This document shows positions 9,901 to 18,655 of a stretch of DNA of 64,000 nt, in pieces. The notes beneath the pieces were generated by a model. That model ran no database searches, was not told where the DNA came from, and saw only the letters and a program-made list of their open reading frames with translations. The stretch comes from Leifsonia sp. EB41 (GTDB lineage: Bacteria; Actinomycetota; Actinomycetes; Actinomycetales; Microbacteriaceae). The stretch spans positions 3,286,001 to 3,350,000 of the forward strand of contig NZ_JBGCCJ010000001.1 in NCBI RefSeq assembly GCF_041262565.1, written 5' to 3'. A program made the position numbers and the translations under genes. Numbering within the stretch: the first letter of the stretch is position 1; every line of letters begins with the position of its first letter.

Positions 9901-11108
9901 ACCAGGTGCTGTCCGAGACCATCGTCCACTACCGGTCGCTGCCCGTGGAGCGCACGCCGCAGCGGCTGGACCCGCTCGGCGTGCAGTCCGCCTGGCTCCT
10001 CGTCCCGCTGCTCGGCGCCGTCGCGGTGGCCTACGCGGTGTTCTCCACATTCCTGCACCACGCCCAGTTCCGCAGTCCCGCCCTCGCGGTCTGGGCGATC
10101 GTCGTGCTGCTCCTGGCCGTCGTCGTCGCGACGATCCGCACGCATCCCGGTCTCGCGCCGGTGGGGCTGTGGTCGCACCTGGCGATCATCGGCGTGGCCG
10201 TCGCCGCAGCCAGTCTGTTCGCCGCGTCGGTCTGGGGCCACAACCAGCGCATCCAGGACGACTGGGGTCAGATCGCCGTCGCCCTGCTGCTGGCGGCGAT
10301 GCCGCTGTACCGTCCGGTCGGCGAAGTGCTCACCGTCGCCGCCGTCGCCGCCTTCGTGCTCGGCGCGCTCGCCTCCGCGCAGGGGAGGTCGCTGCTCATC
10401 ACGAACCACCCGCTCGTCTACGCGACCGTCGCTGCGACGCCGGTGCTCGCCCTGGCGTTCGGCGGCGCGGGCTACGCGTGGACCATGACCGGCGAGACGC
10501 TGCGCTGGCGGGAGGTCGCCAGGGCGGGCCAGCTCCGGCTCGAGGCCGAGCTGCGGCAGGTCGCCGCGCGGATGGTCGCGCAGGAGCGCGCGACGGCGCT
10601 GAACGCCGAGGCGGTCCCGTTCCTGACCGCACTGGCCTCCCGCGGTGTCATCACCGAGGAGGACAGGCTGCTCGCGCGCAGCATCGCCGAGCGGCTCCGG
10701 GCGTCGGCCGTGGAGGCCGTCGATCGGACCTGGCTGGCCGAGACCGTCGCGCTCGCCCTGTCCCGGCGAGGCACGGGCGCGCAGGCGGACCGCCGCTCCC
10801 GCGTGCACGACCCCGAACGGCTCGAACAGGTGCTGAGCGAGGAGCAGCGCGCGGTGGTCGGCGCGCTCATCGGGACCGTCGCCGACCTCCCCGGACTCGA
10901 CGCCGACAGCCTGGCCGTGACGGTGGAGCAGCCAGGGGCCCCGGTCTTCCTCCTCACCGCCCGGGTCGCCGAGCCGCGGCGCCTGCTCCGCATCGCTCTC
11001 GTCCCGTACCTCAGCGCGCTGCAGTCGGTGTCGATGGTGGCGTCCATGCGCGTTCGCGCAGGCGGGCTCACCGTCCGCTTCGCCTATCCTGAGAGGCGAG
11101 CACCATGA
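9897..11108 (+). CDS. Membrane protein of the two-component cassette, function unknown
   Basis: The 403-residue protein overlaps the kinase gene by 4 bp and the regulator gene by 4 bp. Six or so hydrophobic segments fill about residues 30-195. An amphipathic, coiled-coil-like stretch rich in Arg, Glu and Ala follows (WREVARAGQLRLEAELRQ), then a soluble C-terminal part of about 190 residues. That layout mimics a histidine kinase, but I find no phosphoacceptor H-box and no ATPase N or G boxes. It may be a pseudokinase partner or accessory sensor of the upstream kinase. Confidence 0.6.
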   Translation: MNQVLSETIVHYRSLPVERTPQRLDPLGVQSAWLLVPLLGAVAVAYAVFSTFLHHAQFRSPALAVWAIVVLLLAVVVATIRTHPGLAPVGLWSHLAIIGVAVAAASLFAASVWGHNQRIQDDWGQIAVALLLAAMPLYRPVGEVLTVAAVAAFVLGALASAQGRSLLITNHPLVYATVAATPVLALAFGGAGYAWTMTGETLRWREVARAGQLRLEAELRQVAARMVAQERATALNAEAVPFLTALASRGVITEEDRLLARSIAERLRASAVEAVDRTWLAETVALALSRRGTGAQADRRSRVHDPERLEQVLSEEQRAVVGALIGTVADLPGLDADSLAVTVEQPGAPVFLLTARVAEPRRLLRIALVPYLSALQSVSMVASMRVRAGGLTVRFAYPERRAP

Positions 11109-11785
11109 GCACCAGCACAGCACATCCCGGATCCGCGGCGACCCCGATCCGGCTCGCCATCCTCGACGACCACGAGATCCTCCTCGACAGCCTCGCCGCC
11201 TGGATCGACCGCAACGCCCCCGACTTCGACCTGGTCGTGCGCGCGGGGAGCTGGCTGGAGCTCGTCCACAGCGACGCGTTCCCGACCGATCTGGTCATCA
11301 TGGACCTCCAGCTCCGTGAGTCCGTGTCGATCGGCGCGCGCGTGCGCACCTGCCGGGCGGCCGGCGCGAAGGTGGTCGTCCTGAGCGCCGTCGACACGCA
11401 GGAGGACCGCGACGCCGCGCTCGCCGCCGGCGCGGTCGCCTACGTCACGAAGACCCAGCCGATGGCCGAGCTGATCGGCGCGGCTCTCTCCGCGATGGGC
11501 CGCGACAACGCGGCGGGGCGGCAGGAGCCGGCGCCCGCCTGGCGCCCGCGCCCGACGGTCCCCGAGGCCTCCCGACCCAAGCTCAGCGACGGCGAGCGGC
11601 AGGCGCTCGTGCTCTACGCCGACGGCCGCACGACCTCCGAGGTGGCCCGCGCGATGAACGTGCAGTACGAGACGGCCAAGACCTACTTGCGCCGCGTTCG
11701 CGAGAAGTACGGCAAGGTCGGGAGGCCCACGAGCTCGCGTGCTGACCTCATCCGCCGCGCCGCGGAGGACGGCTACCTCACCTGA
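11105..11785 (+). CDS. LuxR/NarL-family response regulator
   Basis: A receiver domain starts at RLAILDDHEI with acidic residues D21 and D22, phosphorylation site D67 in LVIMDLQLRE, and the conserved lysine in YVTKTQ. A LuxR-type helix-turn-helix ends the 226 residues (LSDGERQALVLYADGRTTSEVARAMNV in outline). The start overlaps the stop of the preceding membrane protein. It is the natural partner of the kinase at 8710. The CGGGGTACA repeats ahead of the cassette are possible targets. Confidence 0.88.
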   Translation: MSTSTAHPGSAATPIRLAILDDHEILLDSLAAWIDRNAPDFDLVVRAGSWLELVHSDAFPTDLVIMDLQLRESVSIGARVRTCRAAGAKVVVLSAVDTQEDRDAALAAGAVAYVTKTQPMAELIGAALSAMGRDNAAGRQEPAPAWRPRPTVPEASRPKLSDGERQALVLYADGRTTSEVARAMNVQYETAKTYLRRVREKYGKVGRPTSSRADLIRRAAEDGYLT

Positions 11786-11813
11786 CCCTCCGGCGCCCGC
11801 ATAGGATTGCTCC

Positions 11814-12488
11814 GTGGCAAAACTGTATTTCCGCTACGGCGCGATGAACAGCGGCAAGAGCACCGCCATGCTCCAGGCGGCATACAACTACGAGGAGCGC
11901 GGGCACCGTGTGCTGCTCGCCAAGCCGGCGATCGACACCAAGGGCGACATGGGCATCCTGTCCCGGCTCGGGGTGACCAGGCAGGTGGACTACCTGATCG
12001 CGCCGGAGACCGACGCGTACGGACGCTTCCAGCAGCACCGGGAGCGCACGCTCAAGCGCTTCGGCCGCGACGTGAGCGCGCTCCTGGTCGACGAGGCGCA
12101 GTTCCTCTCCGAGGCGCAGATCGACGACCTGCTGCGGATCGCGCTGCTGGACGACGTGCCGGTGCTCGCCTACGGCATCCGCACCGACTTCCAGACGGTC
12201 GCGTTCCCCGGCAGCAGGCGCCTGCTGGAGGTCGCCCACAGCCTCGAAGAGCTGAAGACCATCTGCCGCTGCGGCCGCAAGGCGATCTTCAACGCGCGCA
12301 AGATCGACGGCGTTTTCGTCTTCGATGGCGACCAGGTCGCCATCGACGGCGCCTCGGTCAGCTACGAGGCGCTGTGCGGCAACTGCTACCTCGACGAGAG
12401 CCAGGGCGTGCTGAACAATGGCCGCCGGCACTGGCCGGCGTCCACCCCGACCGCCTACGACACCGAACCGGACCCGGACTTCACCTGA
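11814..12488 (+). CDS. tdk: Thymidine kinase (type II)
   Basis: Salvages thymidine to dTMP with ATP. The 224-residue protein has the P-loop GAMNSGKST at 9-17, VDEAQFLS as Walker B, a CRCG and CGNCY pair that would bind structural zinc, and the lasso sequence before ARKIDGVFVF. The GTG start has no SD and lies 6 nt after TAGGAT (11802-11807), so it is probably translated from a leaderless mRNA. Its stop overlaps the ugd start as TGATG. Confidence 0.93.
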   Translation: MAKLYFRYGAMNSGKSTAMLQAAYNYEERGHRVLLAKPAIDTKGDMGILSRLGVTRQVDYLIAPETDAYGRFQQHRERTLKRFGRDVSALLVDEAQFLSEAQIDDLLRIALLDDVPVLAYGIRTDFQTVAFPGSRRLLEVAHSLEELKTICRCGRKAIFNARKIDGVFVFDGDQVAIDGASVSYEALCGNCYLDESQGVLNNGRRHWPASTPTAYDTEPDPDFT

Positions 12489-13795
12489 TGCGCATCTCCG
12501 TCATCGGCGTCGGCTACCTCGGAGCCGTCCACGCCGCAGCCATGGCCGACCTCGGCCACACCGTCGTCGGCGTCGACGTGGACGAGGCGAAGATCGCCGC
12601 CCTCTCCGAGGCGCGGGCGCCGTTCTTCGAGCCCGGCCTCCCGGACGTCCTCGCCTCCGCCACGGCCAGCGGGCGGCTGCGGTTCACCACCGACTTCGCC
12701 GCCATCGCCGACTCCGATGTGCACTTCGTCGCCGTCGGCACGCCGCAGTCCGCGGAGGGCGACGCCGCCGACCTCCGGTTCGTTGACGCCGCGTTCGACT
12801 CGCTCCTGGAGCACGTCTCGCCCGGCGACGTGATCGTCGGCAAGAGCACCGTCCCGGTCGGCACGGCCTCCCGGCTCGCGGAGCTCGTCGCCGAGCGCGT
12901 GCCCGGCGCGACGCTCGCCTGGAACCCGGAGTTCCTCCGCGAGGGGTTCGCCGTCAAGGACACCGTCAGCCCCGACCGGCTCGTCTACGGCGTACCGGAG
13001 GGCGAGCAGGGGGCGCGGGCCGCGCGCATCCTCGACGAGGTGTACGCGGCTGCGGTGGCGAACGGCACTCCGGTCATCGTGACCGACTACGCGACGGCGG
13101 AGCTGGTGAAGGTCGCGGCGAACGCGTTCCTGGCCACGAAGATCTCGTTCATCAACGCGATGGCGGAGATTGCGGAGGCCACCGGCGCCGACGTCACACA
13201 GCTCGCGGACGCGATCGGTCACGACGCCCGGATCGGGCGGCGCTTCCTCAACGCGGGCGTCGGCTTCGGCGGCGGCTGCCTGCCGAAGGACATCCGCGCG
13301 TTCAGCGCCCGCGCGCGGGAGCTCGGCCGGGGCGACTCGGTCAAGTTCCTGGACGAGGTGGACAAGATCAACCTGCGCCGACGCGAACGCGTGGTCGAGC
13401 TGGTGCGCGAGGAGTGCGGCGCCCTCGACGGCATGCGTGTCGCCGTTCTGGGCCTGGCCTTCAAGCCGCACTCGGACGACATCCGCGACTCGCCCGCCCT
13501 GGACATCGCCGTGCGGCTCGCCGAGGGCGGCGCGATCGTCATGGCGACCGATCCGGAGGCGAACGCGAACGCGCGCCGCCGCGCCCCGCAGCTCGCGTAC
13601 GCGGATTCGGCGGCCGAGGCCGCGGCGGGCGCGGACATCGTCGTGCTGATCACCGAATGGCCGGAGTTCACCGGGCTCGACCCGGAGGAGCTGGGCGCGC
13701 TGGTCTCCCATCGCCGGGTCATCGACGGCCGCAACGCGCTCGACGCCGAGCGGTGGCGCGCCGCCGGCTGGCAGTTCCGCGGACTCGGACGCTGA
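12488..13795 (+). CDS. ugd: UDP-glucose 6-dehydrogenase
   Basis: Oxidises UDP-glucose twice to UDP-glucuronate using NAD, supplying sugars for capsule or other cell-surface polymers. The 435-residue protein begins with the Rossmann sequence MRISVIGVGYLG. It has the catalytic cysteine in GVGFGGGCLPKDI and the C-terminal UDP-binding domain with GLAFKPHSDDIRDSP. It overlaps tdk by 1 nt. The DUF4012 gene follows after 74 bp, consistent with envelope polysaccharide work. A GDP-mannose dehydrogenase is the only serious alternative. Confidence 0.9.
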   Translation: MRISVIGVGYLGAVHAAAMADLGHTVVGVDVDEAKIAALSEARAPFFEPGLPDVLASATASGRLRFTTDFAAIADSDVHFVAVGTPQSAEGDAADLRFVDAAFDSLLEHVSPGDVIVGKSTVPVGTASRLAELVAERVPGATLAWNPEFLREGFAVKDTVSPDRLVYGVPEGEQGARAARILDEVYAAAVANGTPVIVTDYATAELVKVAANAFLATKISFINAMAEIAEATGADVTQLADAIGHDARIGRRFLNAGVGFGGGCLPKDIRAFSARARELGRGDSVKFLDEVDKINLRRRERVVELVREECGALDGMRVAVLGLAFKPHSDDIRDSPALDIAVRLAEGGAIVMATDPEANANARRRAPQLAYADSAAEAAAGADIVVLITEWPEFTGLDPEELGALVSHRRVIDGRNALDAERWRAAGWQFRGLGR

Positions 13796-13869
13796 CGACG
13801 CCGACGTGCCCCCATTTGGGGTACGCCGGGGGCTGATGAAAAAACTGAGGATTTGTTACCTTTGTCCTC

Positions 13870-15747
13870 ATGGCGACTGGTCTCTCGCACCACGACGCGC
13901 CGCCGCGACCCGCGGCTCCGCCGTTCGAGGCGCGCCACCGCCACCGGAGCCGCCGCGGTCGCGGCATCGTTCTGGCCCTGATCGTCGTCGCCGGCCTGGT
14001 CCTCCTCGCCATCGCGTGGATCGGCGTGCGGGGATTCCTGGCCCAGCAGGAGCTCAACGCCGCCGTGCCGGATGTGAAAGCCGTCCGTGCCGCCGTCGCG
14101 GCGAACGACCCCGCCCGGGCCGCGTCGGCCGCCACCGCGCTGCAGAAGCACGCGCACGCCGCAGCGTCGCTCACCGGCGACCCCGTGTGGCAGCTCGCCG
14201 AGGGCATCCCCTGGGTGGGCGCGAACCTGTCGGCGGTGAGCACGATCTCCACGGCCACCGACACGGTGGCGTCCGATGTCATCAAGCCCCTCGTCTCGAT
14301 CGCGGGTTCGGTGGACCCGCGCACCCTGCGACTGTCGAACGGCAGGCTGGACCTCGCGCCCCTCGTGGCCGCCCAGCCCGTGATGGCCAAGGCGCAGACG
14401 GCCTTCGACTCGGCCAGGACCGACATCGGGTCCATCGACCAGAGCAGCGTGATCAGCCCGATCGGCACGGCCGTCGCCAAGATGCGCTCCCTGATGACCG
14501 AGGTCGCTCCCGATCTGCAGGCCGTCAGCAACACCGTCCGGCTCCTGCCGGGGATGCTCGGAGCGGACGGCCCCCGTTCGTACCTCATCGCCGCGCAGAA
14601 CCCCGCCGAGCTCCGCGCCACCGGCGGCCTCATCGGCTCGATCGCGCTCGTGAACGCGGACAAGGGCGCGGCGGCGCTGTCCACCGAGGTGGCCGGGACC
14701 TCCATCGGGCCGTGGCCGACGCCCGTCTTCGACGTGCCGGCAGCGACCTCCGGCCTCTACGGACCGCTGGTCGGCCGATACCTCCAGGACGTCAACTACA
14801 CCCCCGACTTCCCGCTCGCGGCGCGGACGGCCGCGGCGATGTGGGTGAAAACGCACGGCGGAGTCGTCGACGGCGTCATCACCGTCGACCCGGTCGTCCT
14901 GAGCGCGATGCTGAAGGCGACGGGGCCCGTTGCGCTGCCCTCCGGCGACGTGCTGACCTCCGCGAACGCCGTGCCGCTCCTCCTCAGCGGCATCTACGCG
15001 CGCTATCCCGACGCTCCGCAGAAGCAGGACGCGTTCTTCAGCAAGGCGGCGACGGCCGTGTTCGACCGCGTCATGAGCGGAGTCGACGGCGCGGCGCTGG
15101 TGAAGGCGCTCGCGGCTTCCGGGACCTCGGACCGCATCCAGATCTGGAGCTCGCACCCGTCGGAGCAGTCGATCCTGCAGACCACGACGCTCGCCGGGGC
15201 CCTGCCGGTGTCGACGCCGGAGAACGCCGCCCTCGGCGTCTACTTCAACGACGCCACCGGCTCGAAGATGGACTACTACCTCCGCACGTCGGTGGGTGCG
15301 GGCGCCGCGGTCTGCCGTGCCGATGGGAAGGTGACCTCGATGCTTGAGGTCACCTTGAAGAACAGCGCGCCCGCGAATGCGGCGACCGCTCTTCCGGCCT
15401 ACGTCACGGGAGCCGGGTCCTATGGTGTCCCGCCCGGCGAGATCAAGACGCGGATCGCCTTCTACGGACCCGAGCAGGGGCTCCTCGCCGAGGTGAAGAG
15501 CAAGGGCGTGGACATCCCGTCCGTCGCAGGAACGGACAGCGGGCGCCCGGTCGCGGTCGTGGAGGTGCTGCTCGCGCCTGGCCAGTCGAAGACGGTCGAC
15601 GTGCAGTTCCTCGGCACCGCGCAGTGGGCTCCCGGCTACACGGTCGACGTCACCCCGACGCTGAAGGGGGACGGCTCGACCCCCGATGTGGGGGCACGGC
15701 CCGCGGTCGCGAGGATTGCCGTGCCGTGTTCCTCCGTCGTAAAGTGA
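13870..15747 (+). CDS. DUF4012 domain envelope protein
   Basis: The 625-residue protein has a short basic cytoplasmic N terminus, one membrane anchor at about 35-57 (GIVLALIVVAGLVLLAIAW), then a long exported region. The segment from LLGADGPRSYLIAAQNPAELRATGGLIGS is diagnostic of DUF4012, found in actinobacterial proteins near polysaccharide genes. No catalytic motif is recognisable. It sits between ugd and a LADTG surface protein. A perfect 11-bp inverted repeat with a 7-bp loop at 15328-15356 lies within the coding sequence. Confidence 0.75.
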   Translation: MATGLSHHDAPPRPAAPPFEARHRHRSRRGRGIVLALIVVAGLVLLAIAWIGVRGFLAQQELNAAVPDVKAVRAAVAANDPARAASAATALQKHAHAAASLTGDPVWQLAEGIPWVGANLSAVSTISTATDTVASDVIKPLVSIAGSVDPRTLRLSNGRLDLAPLVAAQPVMAKAQTAFDSARTDIGSIDQSSVISPIGTAVAKMRSLMTEVAPDLQAVSNTVRLLPGMLGADGPRSYLIAAQNPAELRATGGLIGSIALVNADKGAAALSTEVAGTSIGPWPTPVFDVPAATSGLYGPLVGRYLQDVNYTPDFPLAARTAAAMWVKTHGGVVDGVITVDPVVLSAMLKATGPVALPSGDVLTSANAVPLLLSGIYARYPDAPQKQDAFFSKAATAVFDRVMSGVDGAALVKALAASGTSDRIQIWSSHPSEQSILQTTTLAGALPVSTPENAALGVYFNDATGSKMDYYLRTSVGAGAAVCRADGKVTSMLEVTLKNSAPANAATALPAYVTGAGSYGVPPGEIKTRIAFYGPEQGLLAEVKSKGVDIPSVAGTDSGRPVAVVEVLLAPGQSKTVDVQFLGTAQWAPGYTVDVTPTLKGDGSTPDVGARPAVARIAVPCSSVVK

Positions 15748-15782
15748 GCATTAATCATTAATGCCCGACGCACTCATCGGGC
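15748..15782. promoter_or_regulatory. AT-rich palindrome and hairpin ahead of the LADTG protein
   Basis: GCATTAATCATTAATGC (15748-15764) is a 17-bp palindrome, strikingly AT rich for this genome. It runs into a second hairpin, GCCCGA (15763-15768) with TCGGGC (15777-15782). The pair lies between the DUF4012 stop and the next SD. It may be an operator plus 5' hairpin, or a weak terminator. Confidence 0.4.
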
Positions 15783-15801
15783 GAGGGGAAGGCGTACCCG
15801 A

Positions 15802-16347
15802 ATGTTGAAGAAGATCCTGGCGGCCGCAGCCGTCACCGCGGCGCTGCTCCTCGCGGCGCCTGCGGCCGCGAATGCCGTGTCGTACCCGAGCGGCGCACCC
15901 TGCACGTTCGACGTGAGCGTCACGCAGGCCGGACACACCGCGACCCTCACGTGCATCCCTGGCACCTGGGCGGACGGGGAGAGCATCACGTGGGTCGGCA
16001 GCGGCTCGAACGGCTCCGGCATCGTCATGGCGAGCTCGGTGACGTTCACCAAGCACTCCAACTCGGACGGCAGCGACGTGCTCAAGGTGACGCTCCCGTC
16101 CGACGCGACGGGCGTGTACACGATCACCGGCACCGGCGCCACGAGCGGCCACGTCTGCTCCGCGTCGCTCACGGTGACACCGGCCGACGCGACCTCGTCG
16201 ACCATCAACGACCCGGGCAGCTCCGGCCTCGCCGACACCGGCTCCGTGATCGCCGAGTGGTCGATCTGGGTGGGCGGCGGCCTCCTGGTCATCGGCCTGG
16301 TGAGCGTCGCCGTCGCGGCGTGGATGCGGAAGGTGCGGTCGTCCTGA
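15802..16347 (+). CDS. Small surface protein with LADTG sorting signal
   Basis: The 181-residue protein has a signal peptide (MLKKILAAAAVTAALLLAAP, cleavage near ANA at about 26). A mature beta-rich domain of about 110 residues has two cysteines (in APCTFDV and HVCSASL) likely to form a disulfide. The C terminus holds LADTG at 143-147, a hydrophobic helix and the basic tail MRKVRSS. LAXTG is the motif preferred by class E sortases of high-GC Gram-positives, so covalent attachment to peptidoglycan or use as a pilus-like subunit is likely. No sortase gene is in this window. Confidence 0.75.
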   Translation: MLKKILAAAAVTAALLLAAPAAANAVSYPSGAPCTFDVSVTQAGHTATLTCIPGTWADGESITWVGSGSNGSGIVMASSVTFTKHSNSDGSDVLKVTLPSDATGVYTITGTGATSGHVCSASLTVTPADATSSTINDPGSSGLADTGSVIAEWSIWVGGGLLVIGLVSVAVAAWMRKVRSS

Positions 16348-16413
16348 CCTGACAGGGCCCGTCCGTGACGGGTCCGCCGGAATGGCGGGAGGGCGGCAGC
16401 GGTTGCCCTCCCT

Positions 16414-17430
16414 GTGACCTCCACCAGCATCCCCCTCAACGTCCTCGACCTCGCCAGCAGGCCCGCCGGCGGCAGCAACGCCGACGCCGTAGCCGGGACG
16501 GTCCGCCTCGCACAGCAGGCGGAGCGTCTCGGCTACCGGCGTTTCTGGGTGGCGGAGCACCACGGCATGCCGGCGATCGCCTCCAGTGCGCCGGCCGTCC
16601 TCATCGCGGGCGTCGCAGCGGCGACCGAGCGCATCCGGGTCGGCTCGGGCGGCGTGATGCTCCCCAACCACGCACCGCTCGTCGTCGCGGAGCAGTTCGG
16701 CACCCTCCGCGCGCTGTACGGCGACCGCATCGACCTCGGCATCGGCCGTGCGCCCGGCACCGACGGCGCGACCGCGATGGCCCTGCGCCGCAGCGCGGAA
16801 GGCCTCGGGGTGGACGACTTCCCGCAGCAGCTCCTCGACCTGTTCGGCTTCTTCTACGGCGGCATGAGCGACGCGAACCCGCTGCACAGCATCACCGCCG
16901 TGCCGGGCCTCGGCGACGCTCCACAGGTCTGGCTGCTCGGCTCCAGCGGCTACAGCGCCCAGGTCGCCGCGGCCCTCGGCCTCCCGTTCGCGTTCGCCCA
17001 CCACTTCGCGGGGGAGAACACGGAGGCCGCCCTGGACCTCTACCGCTCGCGCTTCGAGCCGGGGGAGCAGCTGGCCGAGCCGCACGCCATGATCGCCGTG
17101 AACGTGGTGTCGGACGACGACCCGGAGCAGGTGCGCGCGCTGTCCCTGCCCGGCCAGCTCTCGTTCCTGCGTATACGCCGCGGCCTCAAGCCGCAGCCGG
17201 TGAGCGTCGAGGAGGCCCTCGCCTACGAGTTCAGCCCCGCCGAGGAGGAGTTCATCGCCGCCCGCAACGCCCGCCAGGCGATCGGGACTCCCGACCATGT
17301 GAAGTCTCGCCTCGACGCGCTGATCGCCTCGACAGGAGCGGACGAGCTGATGGTCTCCTCCGGAGCTGCGACGGTGGAGGGCCGCATCCGCTCCCTGGAG
17401 ATCGTGGCGGGGCTGTACCCGCAGGCGTGA
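16414..17430 (+). CDS. LLM-class (luciferase-like) flavin-dependent monooxygenase
   Basis: The 338-residue protein has [55 protein letters not shown] and [11 protein letters not shown], the classic bacterial luciferase-like barrel, most like the MsnO8 subgroup. It needs reduced FMN supplied by a separate reductase, which is probably the product of the gene at 17587. The substrate cannot be told. GTG at 16414 is the start, with no strong SD. No sulfonate transporter genes are adjacent, so an ssuD role is not supported. Confidence 0.85.
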   Translation: MTSTSIPLNVLDLASRPAGGSNADAVAGTVRLAQQAERLGYRRFWVAEHHGMPAIASSAPAVLIAGVAAATERIRVGSGGVMLPNHAPLVVAEQFGTLRALYGDRIDLGIGRAPGTDGATAMALRRSAEGLGVDDFPQQLLDLFGFFYGGMSDANPLHSITAVPGLGDAPQVWLLGSSGYSAQVAAALGLPFAFAHHFAGENTEAALDLYRSRFEPGEQLAEPHAMIAVNVVSDDDPEQVRALSLPGQLSFLRIRRGLKPQPVSVEEALAYEFSPAEEEFIAARNARQAIGTPDHVKSRLDALIASTGADELMVSSGAATVEGRIRSLEIVAGLYPQA

Positions 17431-17586
17431 CGGCCTCCATGACGCAGCGTGACGGACCGTGACGGCCGGAGGGGCGCTCCGGGAGGGCCGGGGGTAGCGT
17501 TGGGCCCGTTCCCGACCTACACAGGCCCGGCCGACACAGCCCCGACCCACACGGTCCCGACCCCACCCAGCGAAGGCGGTACCCCA

Positions 17587-18180
17587 ATGGCACGCACACC
17601 CCACGTCGTCGGCGTGAGCGGCAGCCCCACCGCGCCCTCCCGCACGACGGTCCTCGTGGACGCGGTCACGCGCTCGTTCGCCGAGGCGACGGGCGGGACC
17701 GCCACGACCATCGAGCTCGCGCCCCTGCTCGGCGAGCTGGGCGCCGCCCCGTTCCGCAGCGGGCTGAGCCCGCGGGTGCAGGAGGCGTTGCAGACGGTGG
17801 AGGCCGCCGACGTCATCGTGGTGGGCTCACCGGCCTACCGCGCGACCTACACGGGCCTCTTCAAGCTCTTCTTCGACCACATCGGCCAGTACGCGCTGGT
17901 CGACAAGCCGATCGTCCTCACCGCGACCGGCGGCAGCGACCGCCACGCCCTGCTGGTGGAGCACCAGATGCGCCCGCTGTTCGGCTTCTTCCAGTCCCTG
18001 ACGCTGCCGCTGGGCATCTACGCGAGCGAGTCCGACTTCACGGACTACGCGATCTCCTCCGACGACCTCCGCGAACGCATCAACACGACGGTGTCGCGCA
18101 CGCTGCCGCTGATCCGCTCGCACATCGACCCGGAGCCGCTGTACGCGACGGTGGATTTCGCGCGGCCTGACGCGTTCTAA
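17587..18180 (+). CDS. NAD(P)H-dependent FMN reductase (SsuE/MsuE-like)
   Basis: The 197-residue flavodoxin-fold protein begins with GVSGSPTAPSRTTVLVD, the phosphate-binding loop of the family, and has GSPAYRATYTGLFKLFFDHI and LTATGGSDRHALLVEHQMRPLFGFF, as in SsuE and MsuE reductases. The ATG at 17587 follows GAAGG; upstream in-frame codons are Pro/Thr-rich spacer and not coding. It would deliver FMNH2 to the luciferase-like enzyme just upstream, making a two-component monooxygenase. Confidence 0.88.
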   Translation: MARTPHVVGVSGSPTAPSRTTVLVDAVTRSFAEATGGTATTIELAPLLGELGAAPFRSGLSPRVQEALQTVEAADVIVVGSPAYRATYTGLFKLFFDHIGQYALVDKPIVLTATGGSDRHALLVEHQMRPLFGFFQSLTLPLGIYASESDFTDYAISSDDLRERINTTVSRTLPLIRSHIDPEPLYATVDFARPDAF

Positions 18181-18185
18181 AGGGC

Positions 18186-18519
18186 GGGTCGGGGTGCGCC
18201 CTACGCGCTCCCCCGAACGCCGCTCCTCGCTTCGCTCGGGGCGTCGCCCGGGGCCCCTCGCGGCAGGGGCCCATTAGACATCAGCGAACAGTGGTAAGAC
18301 AAAAGGACAGCCGACTCGCTGAGCGAGCCTGCTGTCCTTTTGTCTTACCACTGGGTCGGGGTGCGCCCTACGCGCTCCCCCGAACGCCGCTCCTCGCTTC
18401 GCTCGGGGCGTCGCCCGGGGCCCCTCGCGGCAGGGGCCCATTAGACATCAGCGAACAGTGGTAAGACAAAAGGACAGCCGACTCGCTGAGCGAGCCTGCT
18501 GTCCTTTTGTCTTACCACT
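18186..18519. repeat. Two tandem 167-bp direct repeats abutting tRNA-Pro
   Basis: Units 18186-18352 and 18353-18519 appear identical by eye. Each begins with GGGTCGGGGTG, the same 11 bp that overlap the 3' end of the tRNA-Pro gene at 18520-18530. Each unit ends with a perfect inverted repeat of 21-nt arms (18290-18310 with 18332-18352, and 18457-18477 with 18499-18519), AT richer than its surroundings. Between them are GC-rich hairpins around CTCGCTTCGCTCGGGGCG. No ORF is present. The hairpin probably terminates the tRNA transcript. Confidence 0.85.
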
Positions 18520-18522
18520 GGG

Positions 18523-18596
<74 letters not shown>

Positions 18597-18655
18597 GTGG
18601 CCCGAAGGCCTCATCTAGGATACACGAGCGCGAGGGGTGCGAATGACCACGCGGC

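Noticed and set aside
15328-15356. An 11-bp perfect inverted repeat inside the DUF4012 gene as a regulatory site
   Set aside because: It lies well within coding sequence, far from any start; probably chance under codon bias.
17449-17586. N-terminal extension of the FMN reductase
   Set aside because: Pro/Thr/Gly-rich with no family likeness; ATG 17587 has an SD and starts right before the fold.
16414-18180. Alkanesulfonate use operon (ssuD/ssuE)
   Set aside because: No ABC sulfonate transporter genes adjoin and the LLM subgroup resembles MsnO8; substrate left open.
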